A DNA stretch of 64,000 nt from the NCBI RefSeq assembly GCF_000283155.1, contig NW_004454262.1:1415109-1479108 (forward strand), in the 5' to 3' direction. The first letter of the stretch is position 1, and every line of letters begins with the position of its first letter. The notes under the pieces are model-generated. The model worked only from the letters and a program-made list of their open reading frames with translations. It was not told where the DNA came from and ran no database searches. Source of the DNA: Ceratotherium simum simum. Its lineage: Eukaryota; Chordata; Mammalia; Perissodactyla; Rhinocerotidae. Below are positions 1 to 10,418 of the stretch, in pieces. Made by a program: the position numbers and the translations under genes.

Positions 1-800
1 TAGCTAAAGAGGTGGCCAACTGGCATCTCAATTATCCTGAGGGACAGGGGTCTGGAAAACTAATGACTCATACTTGGTTTAGTAAATCAGTGAGCTTGGG
101 AGCCTGGCTGTAAAGTCGCAGGGCAGTGATGTGTCTCTGTGTATGTGCGTGCACACGCATGTAAAACAGCCAAGTAAGTTTCTCTGAGACATATCCTTTT
201 CATCGGCTTAAGAGATTCTGCAGGAATCAATTAAACCCTGCATGTTTTTCACTAGAGATGAAAATCTGGCAAGTAGCACCTTCTGGGCTTCTTTAAGAAA
301 AAGAATAGTATCTAGAGCTAGGACTCCATTTGCTGGTTTTCATTCACATCAGATTTTTCTTTTGAGGTAAACACTCTCTATGCTGGGTATTGGGCATTAT
401 GAGAGAAAAAAAGGGTCTTTCGTTGTCAGCATGAAGTCCTAGCAAGCCTGAAGAAGGTGCTAGAATGAAGGAGTTCCTGGTCATGAGTGCCCCCAAGAAT
501 GTAGGGCCAACTCAAATGGTCAGTGGTGGCTGGTTTTTTTCTCTTGAGGACAATGTCCTATCGGAGTCTGATAGTATTGTACAAGACTAGATCTCTTGAA
601 GTTATATTAAAGTTTTACAGATATCCTGCTTATTCCTGAGTTACTTACGTTCTCATTAGACTCTCATTATCTGCCTTAAACTATGACAGCAAAATCTCAC
701 TCCACAGCATTCGAACTTGAGATAGGAAGAAGCCTTTGTGCTGTCTCAGACTTACAATCATAAAATTAATAGTGTGAAGGAACTTTGAGATTTTCTAGAC
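1..800. other. no recognised feature
   Basis: I see no gene, RNA or clear repeat here. It is ordinary AT-leaning mammalian sequence. A short GT/AC alternating stretch lies near 138-162. Confidence 0.5.
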
Positions 801-884
801 TAGTGGTTCTCAATCAGCGACAAGACTCACTGTTTCATGCGTGATTAAAGGAGCCAACCAAGAATCCACTTAGAAAAGAAAAAC
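801..884 (+). mobile_element. MER5-like hAT DNA transposon, left part
   Basis: The stretch opens with TAGTGGTTCTCAA, close to the terminal inverted repeat of the non-autonomous hAT family MER5A. The expected second half of a MER5A copy lies beyond the L1 at 885-1940, so the two pieces may be one element split by that insertion. The sequence between the terminus and the L1 is too diverged for certainty. Confidence 0.35.
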
Positions 885-1940
885 ACAATTAAATATAAAT
901 AAATTTTAAATGGTGCAAAAGATACCATAAACAAAGTTAGAATACAAACTATAAACTGAGAAAAATATTTTCAACACATACAGCAGACAAAGGATTTATG
1001 GCTACAAATATACAAAGAACTCTTACAAACAACCCAAAAGTGGGCAAAGGATATGAATAGGCTCTTCACACATAGAAAATCCAAAGGCCAATAAACATGT
1101 GAAAACATGCTCAACTTCATTGCAGTTCAGAAAAATGGAAATTAGAGTAACAATAAAATATCATTTCTTACCTACCAAACTGGCAAACATGAAAAAGAGT
1201 GAGAACCCATTCTATTGGCTGGGATGTGGAGAAAGGAGTCCATTCATACATTGCTGGTGGATAGAACAATCTGGAAATGCCTAATAAGAGTAAAAACACA
1301 TGCATTCTTTGACCCAATAATCCCAACCTGGGGAATCTATTCCATAGAAATTAAAGTAGATATTAAAAATATTACTACAAAGACATTAATTGCAGCATTA
1401 TGGATAGTGCCAAAAAACTGCAAAGTGAGTGCTCAAAAACAAGAGAATAAATAAATAACTTTGGGGCTATTCATATCATAGGACATTTTTAAGACATTAA
1501 ATAGAATGAATGAGATCAATACCAGTTAATTTGGTAGCTTTCCATGCAGTAAGTGGGAAAAAAGCAAGAAGCCAGATAGTGTGCATAATATAATCCTACT
1601 CTGAAAAATAAATACAAAACCATTATTTATACATGTATATACAATGTATGTGCTTTTGTATATAAGTACATAGACATGGAGATATAAAAGAGTATATATC
1701 AGGTGAATAACACTGATTACACTCAGTTGAAATGGGGAGCAATGAAAAAATCCCACAAGTATTAATCTCAGTGATAGTAAAACCACTTCCCTGATAAGAT
1801 TTAGTTATGTCAAACTATTTACATATGAGGATATATATGTTGATGGTAGGTGAAATGTCAGGCCATTTTAATTTCCTCATATTTTTTCATATTTTGCATA
1901 TTTTATTTTATTTTTACAATTATCATGAGGAAAATGCATA
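885..1940 (+). mobile_element. Old L1 (L1M/HAL1-type) 3' portion
   Basis: Decayed LINE-1 in forward orientation. The open frame at 1099-1284 resembles the C-terminal cysteine-rich part of L1 ORF2, including the run WLGCGERSPFIHCWW. Upstream (about 960-1098) is the ORF2 stretch that normally reads as residues around KWAKDMNR. Downstream, 1300-1440 matches the conserved region around the end of ORF2, and 1870-1930 is an AT-rich 3' end. Frames are broken by stops, so this is a dead copy. The level of divergence suggests an insertion older than the equid EREs. Confidence 0.8.
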
Positions 1941-1944
1941 TTCC

Positions 1945-2050
1945 CGGGCCCCATGCCAGCCCAATGAGGCAGAGTCTCCGAAGGTGAGATCTGGTTATTC
2001 AAGCTCTCCTGTGGATTCTTATGTACCTTAAAATAGTTTGGTAGCCAATG
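1945..2050 (+). mobile_element. MER5-like hAT DNA transposon, right part
   Basis: The stretch follows the order expected of the second half of MER5A: a region like CAATGAATCAGAATCTC, then AGCTCTCCTGTGGATTCT, ending near GTTTGGTAGCCAATG, which aligns with the usual GTTTGAGAACCACTG terminus. It probably pairs with 801-884, with the L1 between them. No 8-bp duplication survives. Confidence 0.45.
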
Positions 2051-2345
2051 ATCCAACACAAACTCTCAGTCGCTGCAGAGCACCTCTCATGGCATCCCTG
2101 GCAGAGGGTCTTCCAGCCTTCTGCTTGAATGCTTTCAGGGGTGAGACACTCACTACCTATCAGGATAGCCCTTTTCCTTTTGGATCAGGTCCTATTGGTA
2201 GTACTGTTTTTTTCCCTGATAATGAGCTAGAATCTGTTTCTCATGACCCTCTGAAGTGACGCTATAGTATTCAGGTGTTTGGGACAGCTATCGTGGTCAG
2301 CCCATGTTGTCTTCCACTTGTGACAACTTTATCTAGAACGTGGAG
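2051..2345 (+). mobile_element. L3/CR1-type LINE fragment
   Basis: It matches the conserved 3' part of the ancient mammalian CR1-like LINE L3. The recognisable order is: CTTCCAGCCTTCTGCTTGAA, a stretch around GAGACACTCACTACCT, the pyrimidine-rich part at 2170-2220, and a tail similar to the GACAGCTATC segment. It is highly diverged and has no coding capacity. Confidence 0.6.
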
Positions 2346-4984
2346 ACTTGAGGATCTAGGAGAAAATCAATGTGGTGACAAAGGAGAGTGACCATATTAT
2401 TTATCATCTAAACTGGGATACATCTGAGAGGGAAAAGGGTCTCCAGTTGCATGGGACGCTGGGACAACAGATATAAAGTGGGACTGACCCGGGCACATTG
2501 AGATGTCCGGTCACTCTACAACAAGTTGAGTTTGCTTTGCGTGGAATATACAGGTGTCTGTACGCTCATGTGTCTAGCAAGTTCCCTGCTTCTAGCAGCT
2601 GCCTGCGGGTGTCTACAAAAACCATCACACTGAAGAACACAACAATCAAAGATGGAGAAATTAGCCAGCGGCAATCTTTGAACATTAAGTAAATTCAGTT
2701 GCAATAAGTTACCATTCTTGGTGACTCTAAAGCGGTTTTTAGTTTCTAGGATACCACCACTTTAAAGACTATTTCCATTATTGTCATCTTTTTTTGTGTT
2801 TGTTTGCACAACTTTCTATTTAAAGGTCAAGGACTATTTTTCCATTTTCTTTCTAATGACATACGGGAATTAGCCATAACCTCAGGCTGCTGCAACACAG
2901 GCACCACTGTCAGCGATAATAAGTCCAGCGCAGAGAACTCTGGGAAATAGACCACAGGTTTATGGACTTTAAGCTTTATGAGTATATTGGCAGCTCTGGA
3001 TATACTCCAATATGAGTATATTGGACCTTTGTGAGATCACAAGACACGAAGTAAGGATTATTTATGAAAAGTCTCTACCAACGTGTGGGCCCTTGAAGCA
3101 TCGTAGAGTTGAGACACACACATGCACCAAATATTTAACAGATTCTTTATCAATTAGAGTGCAAATGGCTTTGAACTCTGTCTCACTTGTTTTCTCAAGA
3201 ATCAAGCTATACTCCACTATATGGGTAGAGCCAAGTGATGGGTGGAAATAAGGTTAGAAAAGATGTTTAGACCCCAGATTGCATTGACATCACTGCTTGA
3301 TTGTTTCCATTCTAAAACTTGGTCAAATTCTGAAAAACAGACAGCCACCAGCAACAACCAAGGTTTTTGTTTACACTTGTGAGAAGTTTCTGAGCAGAGT
3401 AGTGCCACTTCTTGTATTCTCTGGCTGTCCATCTCATGGTATAAATTAACGGCCTTTTTGGTTTGGCCAAGAGCAGTGAATTCCTCCTCACAGAGTCACT
3501 TTTTCACAGCGAAACAGTCATCTTCAACACATCTTCAGTTCTAGGCTGGCAAGAAATAAAGCAAAGCACATGAAAGCTCAGAGGCTTAGAGAAGAATCTC
3601 GTTCAGAGTCTCTACTCCACTACTCATGGTGAGGAGATGTGATAAATATGGCCAGTGTGAAACTAGTACCACTATTGCAAGCATCCTTCTTTGAGAGTAA
3701 TTAATGTCAGGGGGTGAATGTGACAACATGGGTTTCAGGCTTGCCAGGTTCTCTCTTTCCTTTTCATGTCTCTGAAGTCTCTTTACTTTGGGTTTATTGT
3801 GACCACCTGTCTTGTATTCCATGGAATAGTCCCCAAAGTCAGTAATTGGAGAGTCATGTTCCAATATGCTGGTCCATCCCATTTCAGCTTCACCCACTCA
3901 CATCATATATTCTCCCAATACTGGCTTCACCCTGATATCAACATCCAGCCCTGGAACTCCAATATCCCTTTCCTTCCACCATGGCATTCCCAATTGAAAT
4001 ATCTTAGGAGAATATTACGTCAGACATAACCGGTAATCCTGTATCGTGCAAACAGCCACGTCAGACCGTATTTCTGCACATTCTCCACTGACCTTTTGTG
4101 GCCCCCCAAGCATCTTCTCCTCATTAGTGTGGTAGACCTTGAAGGGATCTGAGTATTGTTCTTTCCTGTCCATCATTCTTCCCTCCCCCCACAACCATGC
4201 CCCACATATCACTTTCTTAATTTTAGTTACAACTTTTGAAAGATACTTTATCTTTTGACCAAAGAATCGAAACTCCAATTTGTTTCAACTTAGGTGTTTG
4301 ACACAATTTGTTATAGAAAATTAGACTATGAAAGAAAGAGTGAACTGAATTCTTCGGACTTTTGGAATTACTTAACTAAGGACATTAGTTTGGAATCCTA
4401 CAATGCGGATTTCAAAAGATGTACCTACTTCTGGCCTGGCTTATTCTTGACAGCCAATATACTTTCAATGAGTGAGGAAATACAGGCCAATTTCAACATG
4501 AGAGAAAATAAATAAAATAATAAGAAATACATTCTAAATCAAAATAAAATAGAGCTTTTAAAAATAAACTATCTATTTAAATATTTGCACCATTAGTCTT
4601 TTCTGATGTCTAAAAACCCAGAATTGACTCTTCTTGCTAAATCTTTAGTCCCTATAATAAATATTTTTACCTTAACTGGGTAAGTAGAACAAACAAACCA
4701 AATGAACTGGACTAAACATAAGCAGTTGTGACTCTGGGACATTCAGCAACATGGTTGGTGTGTCTGGTATGTGTTTAGTGTGGACAAGGAATCTCACTTT
4801 GCAAAGTCTGCATGCTGACGATCTCTGTCTTCAATTCTTAAAGGTATTTATCTCTAACTCTCTGTTTATCTGTTGCTTTTAGCAATATCTGGCCAAATTT
4901 TCAGTTATCCAAAGCAAGAAAGATCCCGGGACTTTGCCAAAAGGGAGACAAAAGAATCTATTCATCTAATCATTCATTTTCTTA
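2346..4984. other. repeat-poor stretch, nothing recognised
   Basis: Six-frame translation gives only short frames (103 codons at most, 3586-3897 minus) without recognisable domains. I see no convincing transposon. 4500-4600 is strongly AT-rich. Confidence 0.4.
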
Positions 4985-5100
4985 TTCTTTCAAGATAAAC
5001 TTATTGAGCAGTTACTATATTTCAGAATGTTAGGTGCTTAAGACACAGAAATACAAGACATGGTCCTTGTCCTGAAAAAGCTAACCATCATTCAAAGTTT
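4985..5100 (+). mobile_element. ancient mammalian interspersed repeat fragment
   Basis: The stretch contains AACTTATTGAGCAGTTACTAT followed by a diverged form of the common mammalian segment that runs through GATACA, GACATGGTCC and TGTCCT to GAGCTTACA. Related fragments occur at 15490-15583, 41285-41400 and 62220-62345. I cannot name the family with certainty. Confidence 0.45.
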
Positions 5101-5869
5101 ACTGTGTATGCTCAAATTCTCCCTTGTGAACCAAAACAGAAAAAGGTTCACATCTTTAGATGGTTCTTTTCCCCTTAATTAAGAGGAGGTCATGGCTTTA
5201 AACCCTGTTCACAAAAGGTCAGTGTGAGAGAATTACAGCTTTATGGTAGTCCAAGTTCAAGAGTGAAGCAAAGGCCTTGGAAAGATATTCATCTGCCCCG
5301 TGAATCCATGGCTTCTCAGCTCTCTTTGTCCCCTCACTTTCTATATTAGTACTCTTAACCTTCCTTACTCTAATAGAACGCCTTCAACATGTTTCCCAAA
5401 CTAAAATCTACCAAGGTCTGCTCCAGACTCCATTTCTGCTCTTCTCTGTTAGATGCGGCTGTCCTTTGTCTTAGCCGAGGCCATTGACTCTCTCTGGATT
5501 CTATCAATAACTTCTATTCTGTGCTGTACATCCAACTGCCCTTCTCAATTGGATTATGTCTATTGGCATGAAACGTGCTCTGAATCTTCCCATATGAATT
5601 AGTTAATTAATTAACTCTTCCTGTCTATAATTTTGGGTTACATGTCCTCACCTCTCACTCACTCCTCATCTCATTCTTATCTGGCTTTAGCTGGTGAAAC
5701 AGCTCTTGCTGAGGACATCTATGACATCCATGTTCCTAATTCCAGTGAAGATATAATTGTTTCAATGTATTTATTTAAAAATATTTTCTCAAACCAATTT
5801 CTGCGTCTCCTTTAAATGTCAAATTGTACAACAAAGCATCACCCATTCTTTCAGAATTTATAAGGCATA
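5101..5869. other. no gene seen; contains a 16-bp palindrome
   Basis: Only short frames occur. A perfect 16-bp AT-rich palindrome, AGTTAATTAATTAACT, sits at 5601-5616. It is an ordinary feature of AT-rich DNA. Confidence 0.4.
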
Positions 5870-6041
5870 GATCCAGTGCCTTCTAGTTTGCACTGTGACT
5901 GCTGACGAGTCTGGCATCATTCTGATCCCTGATCCTTTGTGTGCGACCTGTTTTTTCTTATCTTTTTCTTTTTTCCTCTGTCTCTGGAAGCTTTAAGATC
6001 TTCTCTTAATCTGTGGTGTTTTGAACTTTCTCAAAAGGTTT

Positions 6042-6335
6042 TTTTGTGTGTGTGTGTGTGAGGAAGATCAGCCCTGAGCTAATGTCCGTGCTAATCCTCC
6101 TCTTTTTGCTGAGGAAGACCAGCTCTGAGCTAACATCTATTGCCAATCCTCCTCCATTTTCTTTTTTTTTCCCCCCCAAAGCCCCAGTAGATAGTTGTAT
6201 GTCATAGTTGCACAACCTTCTAGTTGCTGTGTGTGGGACGCGGCCTCAGCATGGCTGGAGAAGCGGTGTGTCAGTGCACGCCCGGGATCCGAACCTAGGC
6301 GCACGCACCTAACCACTAAGCCACTGGGCCGGCCC
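6042..6335 (-). mobile_element. ERE SINE, variant B
   Basis: tRNA-derived perissodactyl SINE in reverse orientation. A T/GT-rich tail lies at the left and the GGCCGGCCC head complement at 6327-6335. It carries the paired GAGGAAGAC/TCAGCCCTGAGCTAA modules and the variant middle segment around ATAGTTGTATGTCATAG, also seen in the copy at 10113. Target-site duplication: TCTCAAAAGGTTT at 6029-6041 and TCTCAAAAAGTTT at 6336-6348, with one mismatch. Confidence 0.95.
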
Positions 6336-6512
6336 TCTCAAAAAGTTTTAATGTAATTCTGTTTTCATTCATTTTCTTGGGCACTTTCTGGTTCTTTAAG
6401 TTTAGAAACTTACGCTTGGTTTCTAGGAATTTTTCTTATATTATTTCTTTGACAGTTTTCTGCTCTATTTTTTCCACATTTTCTGTTATTCAAATGATGT
6501 AATTATGGCCTC

Positions 6513-7044
6513 TGTAAACAGAACCAATAGGATAATTGTATCTACACACAGACACACGCACATGCATATGCACACTCACACACATACACATATTGGCCTA
6601 AGTGATTATGGAGGCTGAGAAGTCCCAAGATCTGCAGTTGGCAAGCTGGGGATGCAGGAGAGCTGATGATGTGGTTCCAGTCTGAGTCCAAAGATCTAAG
6701 AACCAGAAAAGCAGATGGTATAAGTTCTAGTCCAAAAGCCTGCAGGCTCAAGACCCAAGAAAAGCTGATGTTTCAGTTGGAATCTGAAGGCAGGAAAATG
6801 CCAATGTTCCAGATCAAAGTGGTCAGGCTGGACGAGTTCCCTCTTACTCAGCCTTTTGGTTCTATTCAGGTCTTTAATTGGTTGGATGAGTCCTACCTAT
6901 ATTATGGAGAACAATCTGCTTTACTCAGTCTGCGGATTCAAATGTTAGTTTCATCCAGAAACACCTCACAGAAACGTTGAAAATAATATTTGACCAAACC
7001 TCAGCATCCTGTGGCCCAGGCAACACATAAAATTAACTGTCACA
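6513..7044 (-). mobile_element. MaLR/ERVL-type solo LTR
   Basis: An LTR in reverse orientation. The left side carries the AACAGAACCAATAGG segment typical of the 3' end of this LTR type. The centre has repeated AGTTCTAGTCC/AGAACCAG modules and the segment ATTGGTTGGATGAG. The right end is AATTAACTGTCACA, the complement of a TGTGACAGTTAATT-like start. No internal retroviral sequence adjoins it. It lies within an older L1-type fragment. The exact subfamily name is not secure. Confidence 0.65.
6541..6594. repeat. CA-rich simple repeat
   Basis: Degenerate CA/CACACG tract inside the LTR, replacing what is normally a TA-rich variable stretch. Confidence 0.7.
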
Positions 7045-7231
7045 GCTTCTATTATTTTTTCCTTTTTTCTCCTACATTCTGTCTCTATCTTTTTGTTTTA
7101 ATTTCTCAAAGATTTTCTCAAATTTATCTTTTTTACTTCCTTTAACGTCTGTCATCATATTTTCAAGTTCCAAGAGTGTTTTTGTTTTCTGAATCTTTTG
7201 TCCTTCATCTTTTTAAAAATAACTCCCCTTC

Positions 7232-7517
7232 GGGGCCAGCCCAGTGGTGCAAGCAGTTAAGCGCGCATGCTGCACTGCGGTGGCCCACGGTTCGCGGGTT
7301 TGGATCCCAGGTGCGCACCCATTGCACTGCTTGGCAAGCCATGCTGTGGCAGTGTCCCATATAAAGTGGAGGAAGATAGGCACAGATGTTAGCCCAGGGC
7401 CAGTATTCCTCAGCAAAAAAAAAAAAAAAAAAGAGGAGGATTGGCAGATGTTAGCACAGGGCTGATCTCCTCATCTCCTCACAAATAAATAAATAAATAA
7501 ATAATAAATAAATAAAT
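7232..7517 (+). mobile_element. ERE SINE, variant A
   Basis: Forward ERE with head GGGGCCAGCCCAGTGG. It has the B-box-like GGTTTGGATCC, the variant-A middle GGCAAGCCATGCTGTGGC...CCCATATAAAGTGGAGG, an internal A-run, and a tail expanded into an (AAAT)n microsatellite at 7483-7517. Imperfect flanking repeats (AACTCCCCTTC at 7221-7231, AAATCCGCTTC at 7514-7524) are a likely target-site duplication. Several CpG sites have decayed, so it is older than the copies at 10113 and 44638. Confidence 0.95.
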
Positions 7518-7654
7518 CCGCTTCTTGTTCTGTGGATTGAACATCTTCTATGATATTGATTGTTTTCTTTTGAAGATTTTTTTTTTTTTTTGGAATTTAT
7601 CAATGAGTTCCACTTGTTTTGCCTTCCGATATCTTATAAAGCTCTATATAATTT

Positions 7655-7790
7655 CTCTCTATCTCCATGGCCAGCACCTAGTCCAAGTCACCATTTCCCT
7701 TCACCTGGGTCCATATGACTGCTCATTGTCAGTCACTGACATATCCGATTGACCCTTCCCTCTGCAGGCAGAGCAAGCCTAGTGATTCTG
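7655..7790 (+). mobile_element. possible L2 fragment
   Basis: The AGTCCAAGTCACCAT segment and following CACCTGG resemble the conserved L2 LINE stretch with GTCCAAGCCACCAT. It is short and diverged. Confidence 0.3.
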
Positions 7791-8483
7791 AAGTGCACCA
7801 ATGATTGAGGTTGGGAGGATGACGTGCCACAAGGAGGGCCACCAAGGCTAGAAATGAAGACATTTCCTTGGATTCGGCAAGAGGGAGATTCACAGTGACG
7901 CTGGCAATGCAGGTTCAGCTGGGTGAAGGGGGCTCAGGGAGCGGGAGCAGGGAAAGCGTTTAGTGTCCTGACCATTGCAAGAAGCAGGCCTGAGAGAAGA
8001 GGGAGAGACAAGGTAAGCGCCAGAAGAGCTGAGGGAACGGGAGTGTTGCGATCAGTGATTTTATTGTTCCCTTTCAACGAAAGGAGGAGAAGAATGAAGG
8101 ATTAAAGCAATGTCCTCAAGAAATTTTAAGCTTTAGAGTGACGAACACACAGATGGAGGATTAGGTTGCATAGAAAGAGCGGCTCTTTCATAAAGACTAG
8201 AAGTAAGGCAGGAAGGATGAGCGTCTGCTAGATGGTGGGCAAAGGGGTTGGGGCAAGACAAGGAGCAGTTTCCTCTCGTCTTTTGAAACCTTTACAGAAA
8301 GGGTTTACTGCAGAAACTCAAATGAGACAGGAAAGTGAAGATGTGCAGCAATTATTGCTAATTATTGCTATTTTAAGATAGTTCCTTGTTGCTTCTATAC
8401 CAGAGCTAGAAGGCCCGAGCAGTGTCTGTGGAGGAAAAGCAAAAGGCTGCATTTGACTCACTCATAGTCAGATGTGTTTTGTT
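7791..8483. other. no recognised feature
   Basis: Purine-rich and slightly CpG-richer around 7920-8060. The only frame near there (7923-8105, 60 codons) has low-complexity Arg/Gly composition and no domain. Confidence 0.4.
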
Positions 8484-9150
8484 GAGAGGTCTCCACTTTT
8501 TTTTTAATTGAGAAGTTTCATGTGTACAGCATTATATTTTTCTGTATACACTACAGCATGCTCGCCACCAGAATCTAGTTCCCACCCGTCACCATACAAT
8601 TGACCCCCTTTACCCATCTTGCCCTCCCACAACCTCTTTCCTCTCGGGTAACCTCAATCTGTTCTCTGTATCTATGTGTTCTTTGTGTGTGTTTTGTTTT
8701 GGTTTGTTTTAATATTCCACATATGAGTGAAATCATATGATATTTCTCTTTCTCTGTCTGACTTATTTCACTTAGCATAATAAGGCCCATGCATGTTGTT
8801 GCAAATGGCAAGATTTCATCTTTTTTATGGCAGAGTAGTATTCCATTGTATATATGCCATATCTTGTTATCCATTCATCCATTGATTGCACTCAGGTTGT
8901 TTCCACATCTTGGCTATTGTAAATAATGCTGCAATGAACATAGGGGTGCATATATCTTCTTGAATTAGTGTTTTCATATAAATACCCAGAAGTGGAATAG
9001 CTGAATCATATGGTAGTTCTATTCTTAATTTGTTGAGGAATCGCTGTACTGTTTTCATAGCGGCTGTGCCAATTTACATTCCCACCAACACTGTACAAGA
9101 ATTCCCTTTTCTCCACATCCACACCAGCACTTTTTATCTCTTATCTTCTT

Positions 9151-9402
9151 CTTCTTTTTTTTTTCTTTTGTGAGGAAGATTAGACCTGAGCTGACATCTG
9201 TTGCCAATCCTCCTCTTTTTTGCTGAGGAAGATTGGCCCTGGGCTAACATCCCTGCTCATCTTCCTCTGCTTTATATGGGACGCTGCCACGGCATGGCTT
9301 GACAAGCGGTTCATCTGTCGGCACCCGGGATCCGAACCTGCAAAACCCAGGCTGCTGCAGCAGAGCATGTGAACTTAACTGCTACACCACCAGGCAGGCC
9401 CC
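9151..9402 (-). mobile_element. ERE SINE, variant A, inside L1
   Basis: Reverse ERE with T-rich tail at the left and head complement near 9390-9402. It contains both TGAGGAAGATT modules and the segment GGGACGCTGCCACGGCATGG. Flanking repeats TCTCTTATCTTCTT (9137-9150) and TCTCTCGTCTTCTT (9403-9416) are a target-site duplication with two mismatches. It sits in the reverse arm of the 8.5-10.8 kb L1, so it is younger than that insertion. Confidence 0.95.
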
Positions 9403-9798
9403 TCTCTCGTCTTCTTGATGACAGCCCTTCTAACAGGTGTGAGATGATATCTCATTGTGGTTTTGATTTGCATTTCACTAATGATTAGTGCTGTTGAGCG
9501 TCTTTTCATGTACCATTGGCCATTTGGATGTCTTCTCTGGAAAAATATCTATTCAGATCTTCTGCCCATTTTTTAATCAGGTTGTTTTTTCATTGTTGAG
9601 TTGTATGAGATATTTATATATTTGGGATATTAACCCCTTATTGGATATATGATTTGCAAATACCTTCTCCTATTTGGTAGGTTGTCTTGTCCTTTTGTTG
9701 ATGGTTTCCTTTGTTGTGCAGAAGCTTTTTAGTTTGATCTAGGAATAAATTTAACTAAGGAGGTTAAAGACCGGTACACTGAAAACTATAAGATATTA

Positions 9799-10008
9799 TT
9801 GCAAGAAAATGAAGAAGACACAAAGAAATGGAAAGATATTACATGCTACATAAGCATGCTTTGTACATTACATGCTTATGTAGCATGTAATATCTTAAGC
9901 ATTAACATAGTTAAAATGTCCATATTATCTAAAGCAATCTACGGATTCAGTGCAATCCCTATCAAAATTCCAATGACATTTTTCACAGAAATAGAACAAA
10001 AAAGTTAA
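9799..10008 (+). pseudogene. L1 ORF2 remnant frame
   Basis: Open frame of 69 codons from the ORF2 region between the reverse transcriptase and the C-terminus. [10 protein letters not shown] at the start and [17 protein letters not shown] at the end are typical. In the middle, a stretch that normally reads through to RINIVKMS is replaced by residues encoded by the hairpin at 9833-9896. It is a fragment of a dead element. Confidence 0.85.
9833..9896. repeat. perfect inverted repeat, 26-bp arms, 12-nt loop
   Basis: The arm at 9833-9858 (beginning AAGATATTACATG) is the exact reverse complement of 9871-9896. The spacer is CTTTGTACATTA. It lies within L1 ORF2 sequence and replaces a region that in L1 normally contains a short quasi-palindrome around CATGCTCATGG. 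Transcribed RNA would fold into a 26-bp perfect hairpin. Confidence 0.97.
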
Positions 10009-10112
10009 AAATTTGTATGGAACCACAAAAGACCCTGAATACTCAAAGCAATTCCTGAGAAAAAAGAACAAAGCTGGAGGTATCACACTCCCTGATTTCA
10101 AAATGTACTACA

Positions 10113-10418
10113 GGGCTGGCCCCATGTCTTAGCCGTTAAGTGCGCGCGCTCCGCTACTGGCGGCCCGGGTTCGGATCCCGGGCGCGCACCGACGCACCGC
10201 TTCTCCGGCCATGCTGAGGCCACGTCTCACATACAGCAACTAGAAGCATGTGCAACTATGACATACAACTATCTACTGGGGCTTTGGGGATAAAAAAGGA
10301 GGAGGATTGGCAATAGATGTTAGCTCAGAGCCGGTCTTTCTCAGCAAAAAGAGGAGGATTAGCATGGATGTTAGCTCAGGGTTGATTTTCCTCACAAAAA
10401 AAACAAAAACAAAAAAAC
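10113..10418 (+). mobile_element. ERE SINE, variant B, CpG-rich (young)
   Basis: Forward ERE inside the forward arm of the L1. It retains many CpG sites (GCGCGCGCTCCGC, GGGCGCGCACCGACGC) and a B-box-like GGGTTCGGATCC at 10167-10178. The middle is variant B (GCAACTAGAAGCATGTGC, ACATACAACTATCTACTGGG), followed by two GGAGGATT modules and an A-rich tail. No clean target-site duplication is visible, and about 15-18 bases of L1 between ACTACA and CAGCATGGTACTGG seem to be missing at the insertion point. Confidence 0.95.

Larger units (their letters stand above)
5870..7654 (-). mobile_element. L1M-type 5'-region fragment, interrupted three times
   Basis: T-rich sequence at 5870-6041, 6336-6512, 7045-7231 and 7518-7654 reads as successive pieces of one ancient L1-type element in reverse orientation. 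Cues are phrases like TTATTTCTTTGACAGTTTTC, a TTCCAAGAGTGTTTTTG segment, and spacing that continues across each younger insertion. The interruptions are an ERE (6042-6335), an LTR (6513-7044) and a second ERE (7232-7517). The subfamily is uncertain. Confidence 0.55.

Noticed and set aside
7483..7517. stand-alone (AAAT)n microsatellite
   Set aside because: It is the expanded A-rich tail of the ERE at 7232.
10113..10190. tRNA gene (A- and B-box-like sequences)
   Set aside because: The boxes belong to the tRNA-derived head of an ERE SINE; no cloverleaf with acceptor stem can be drawn.
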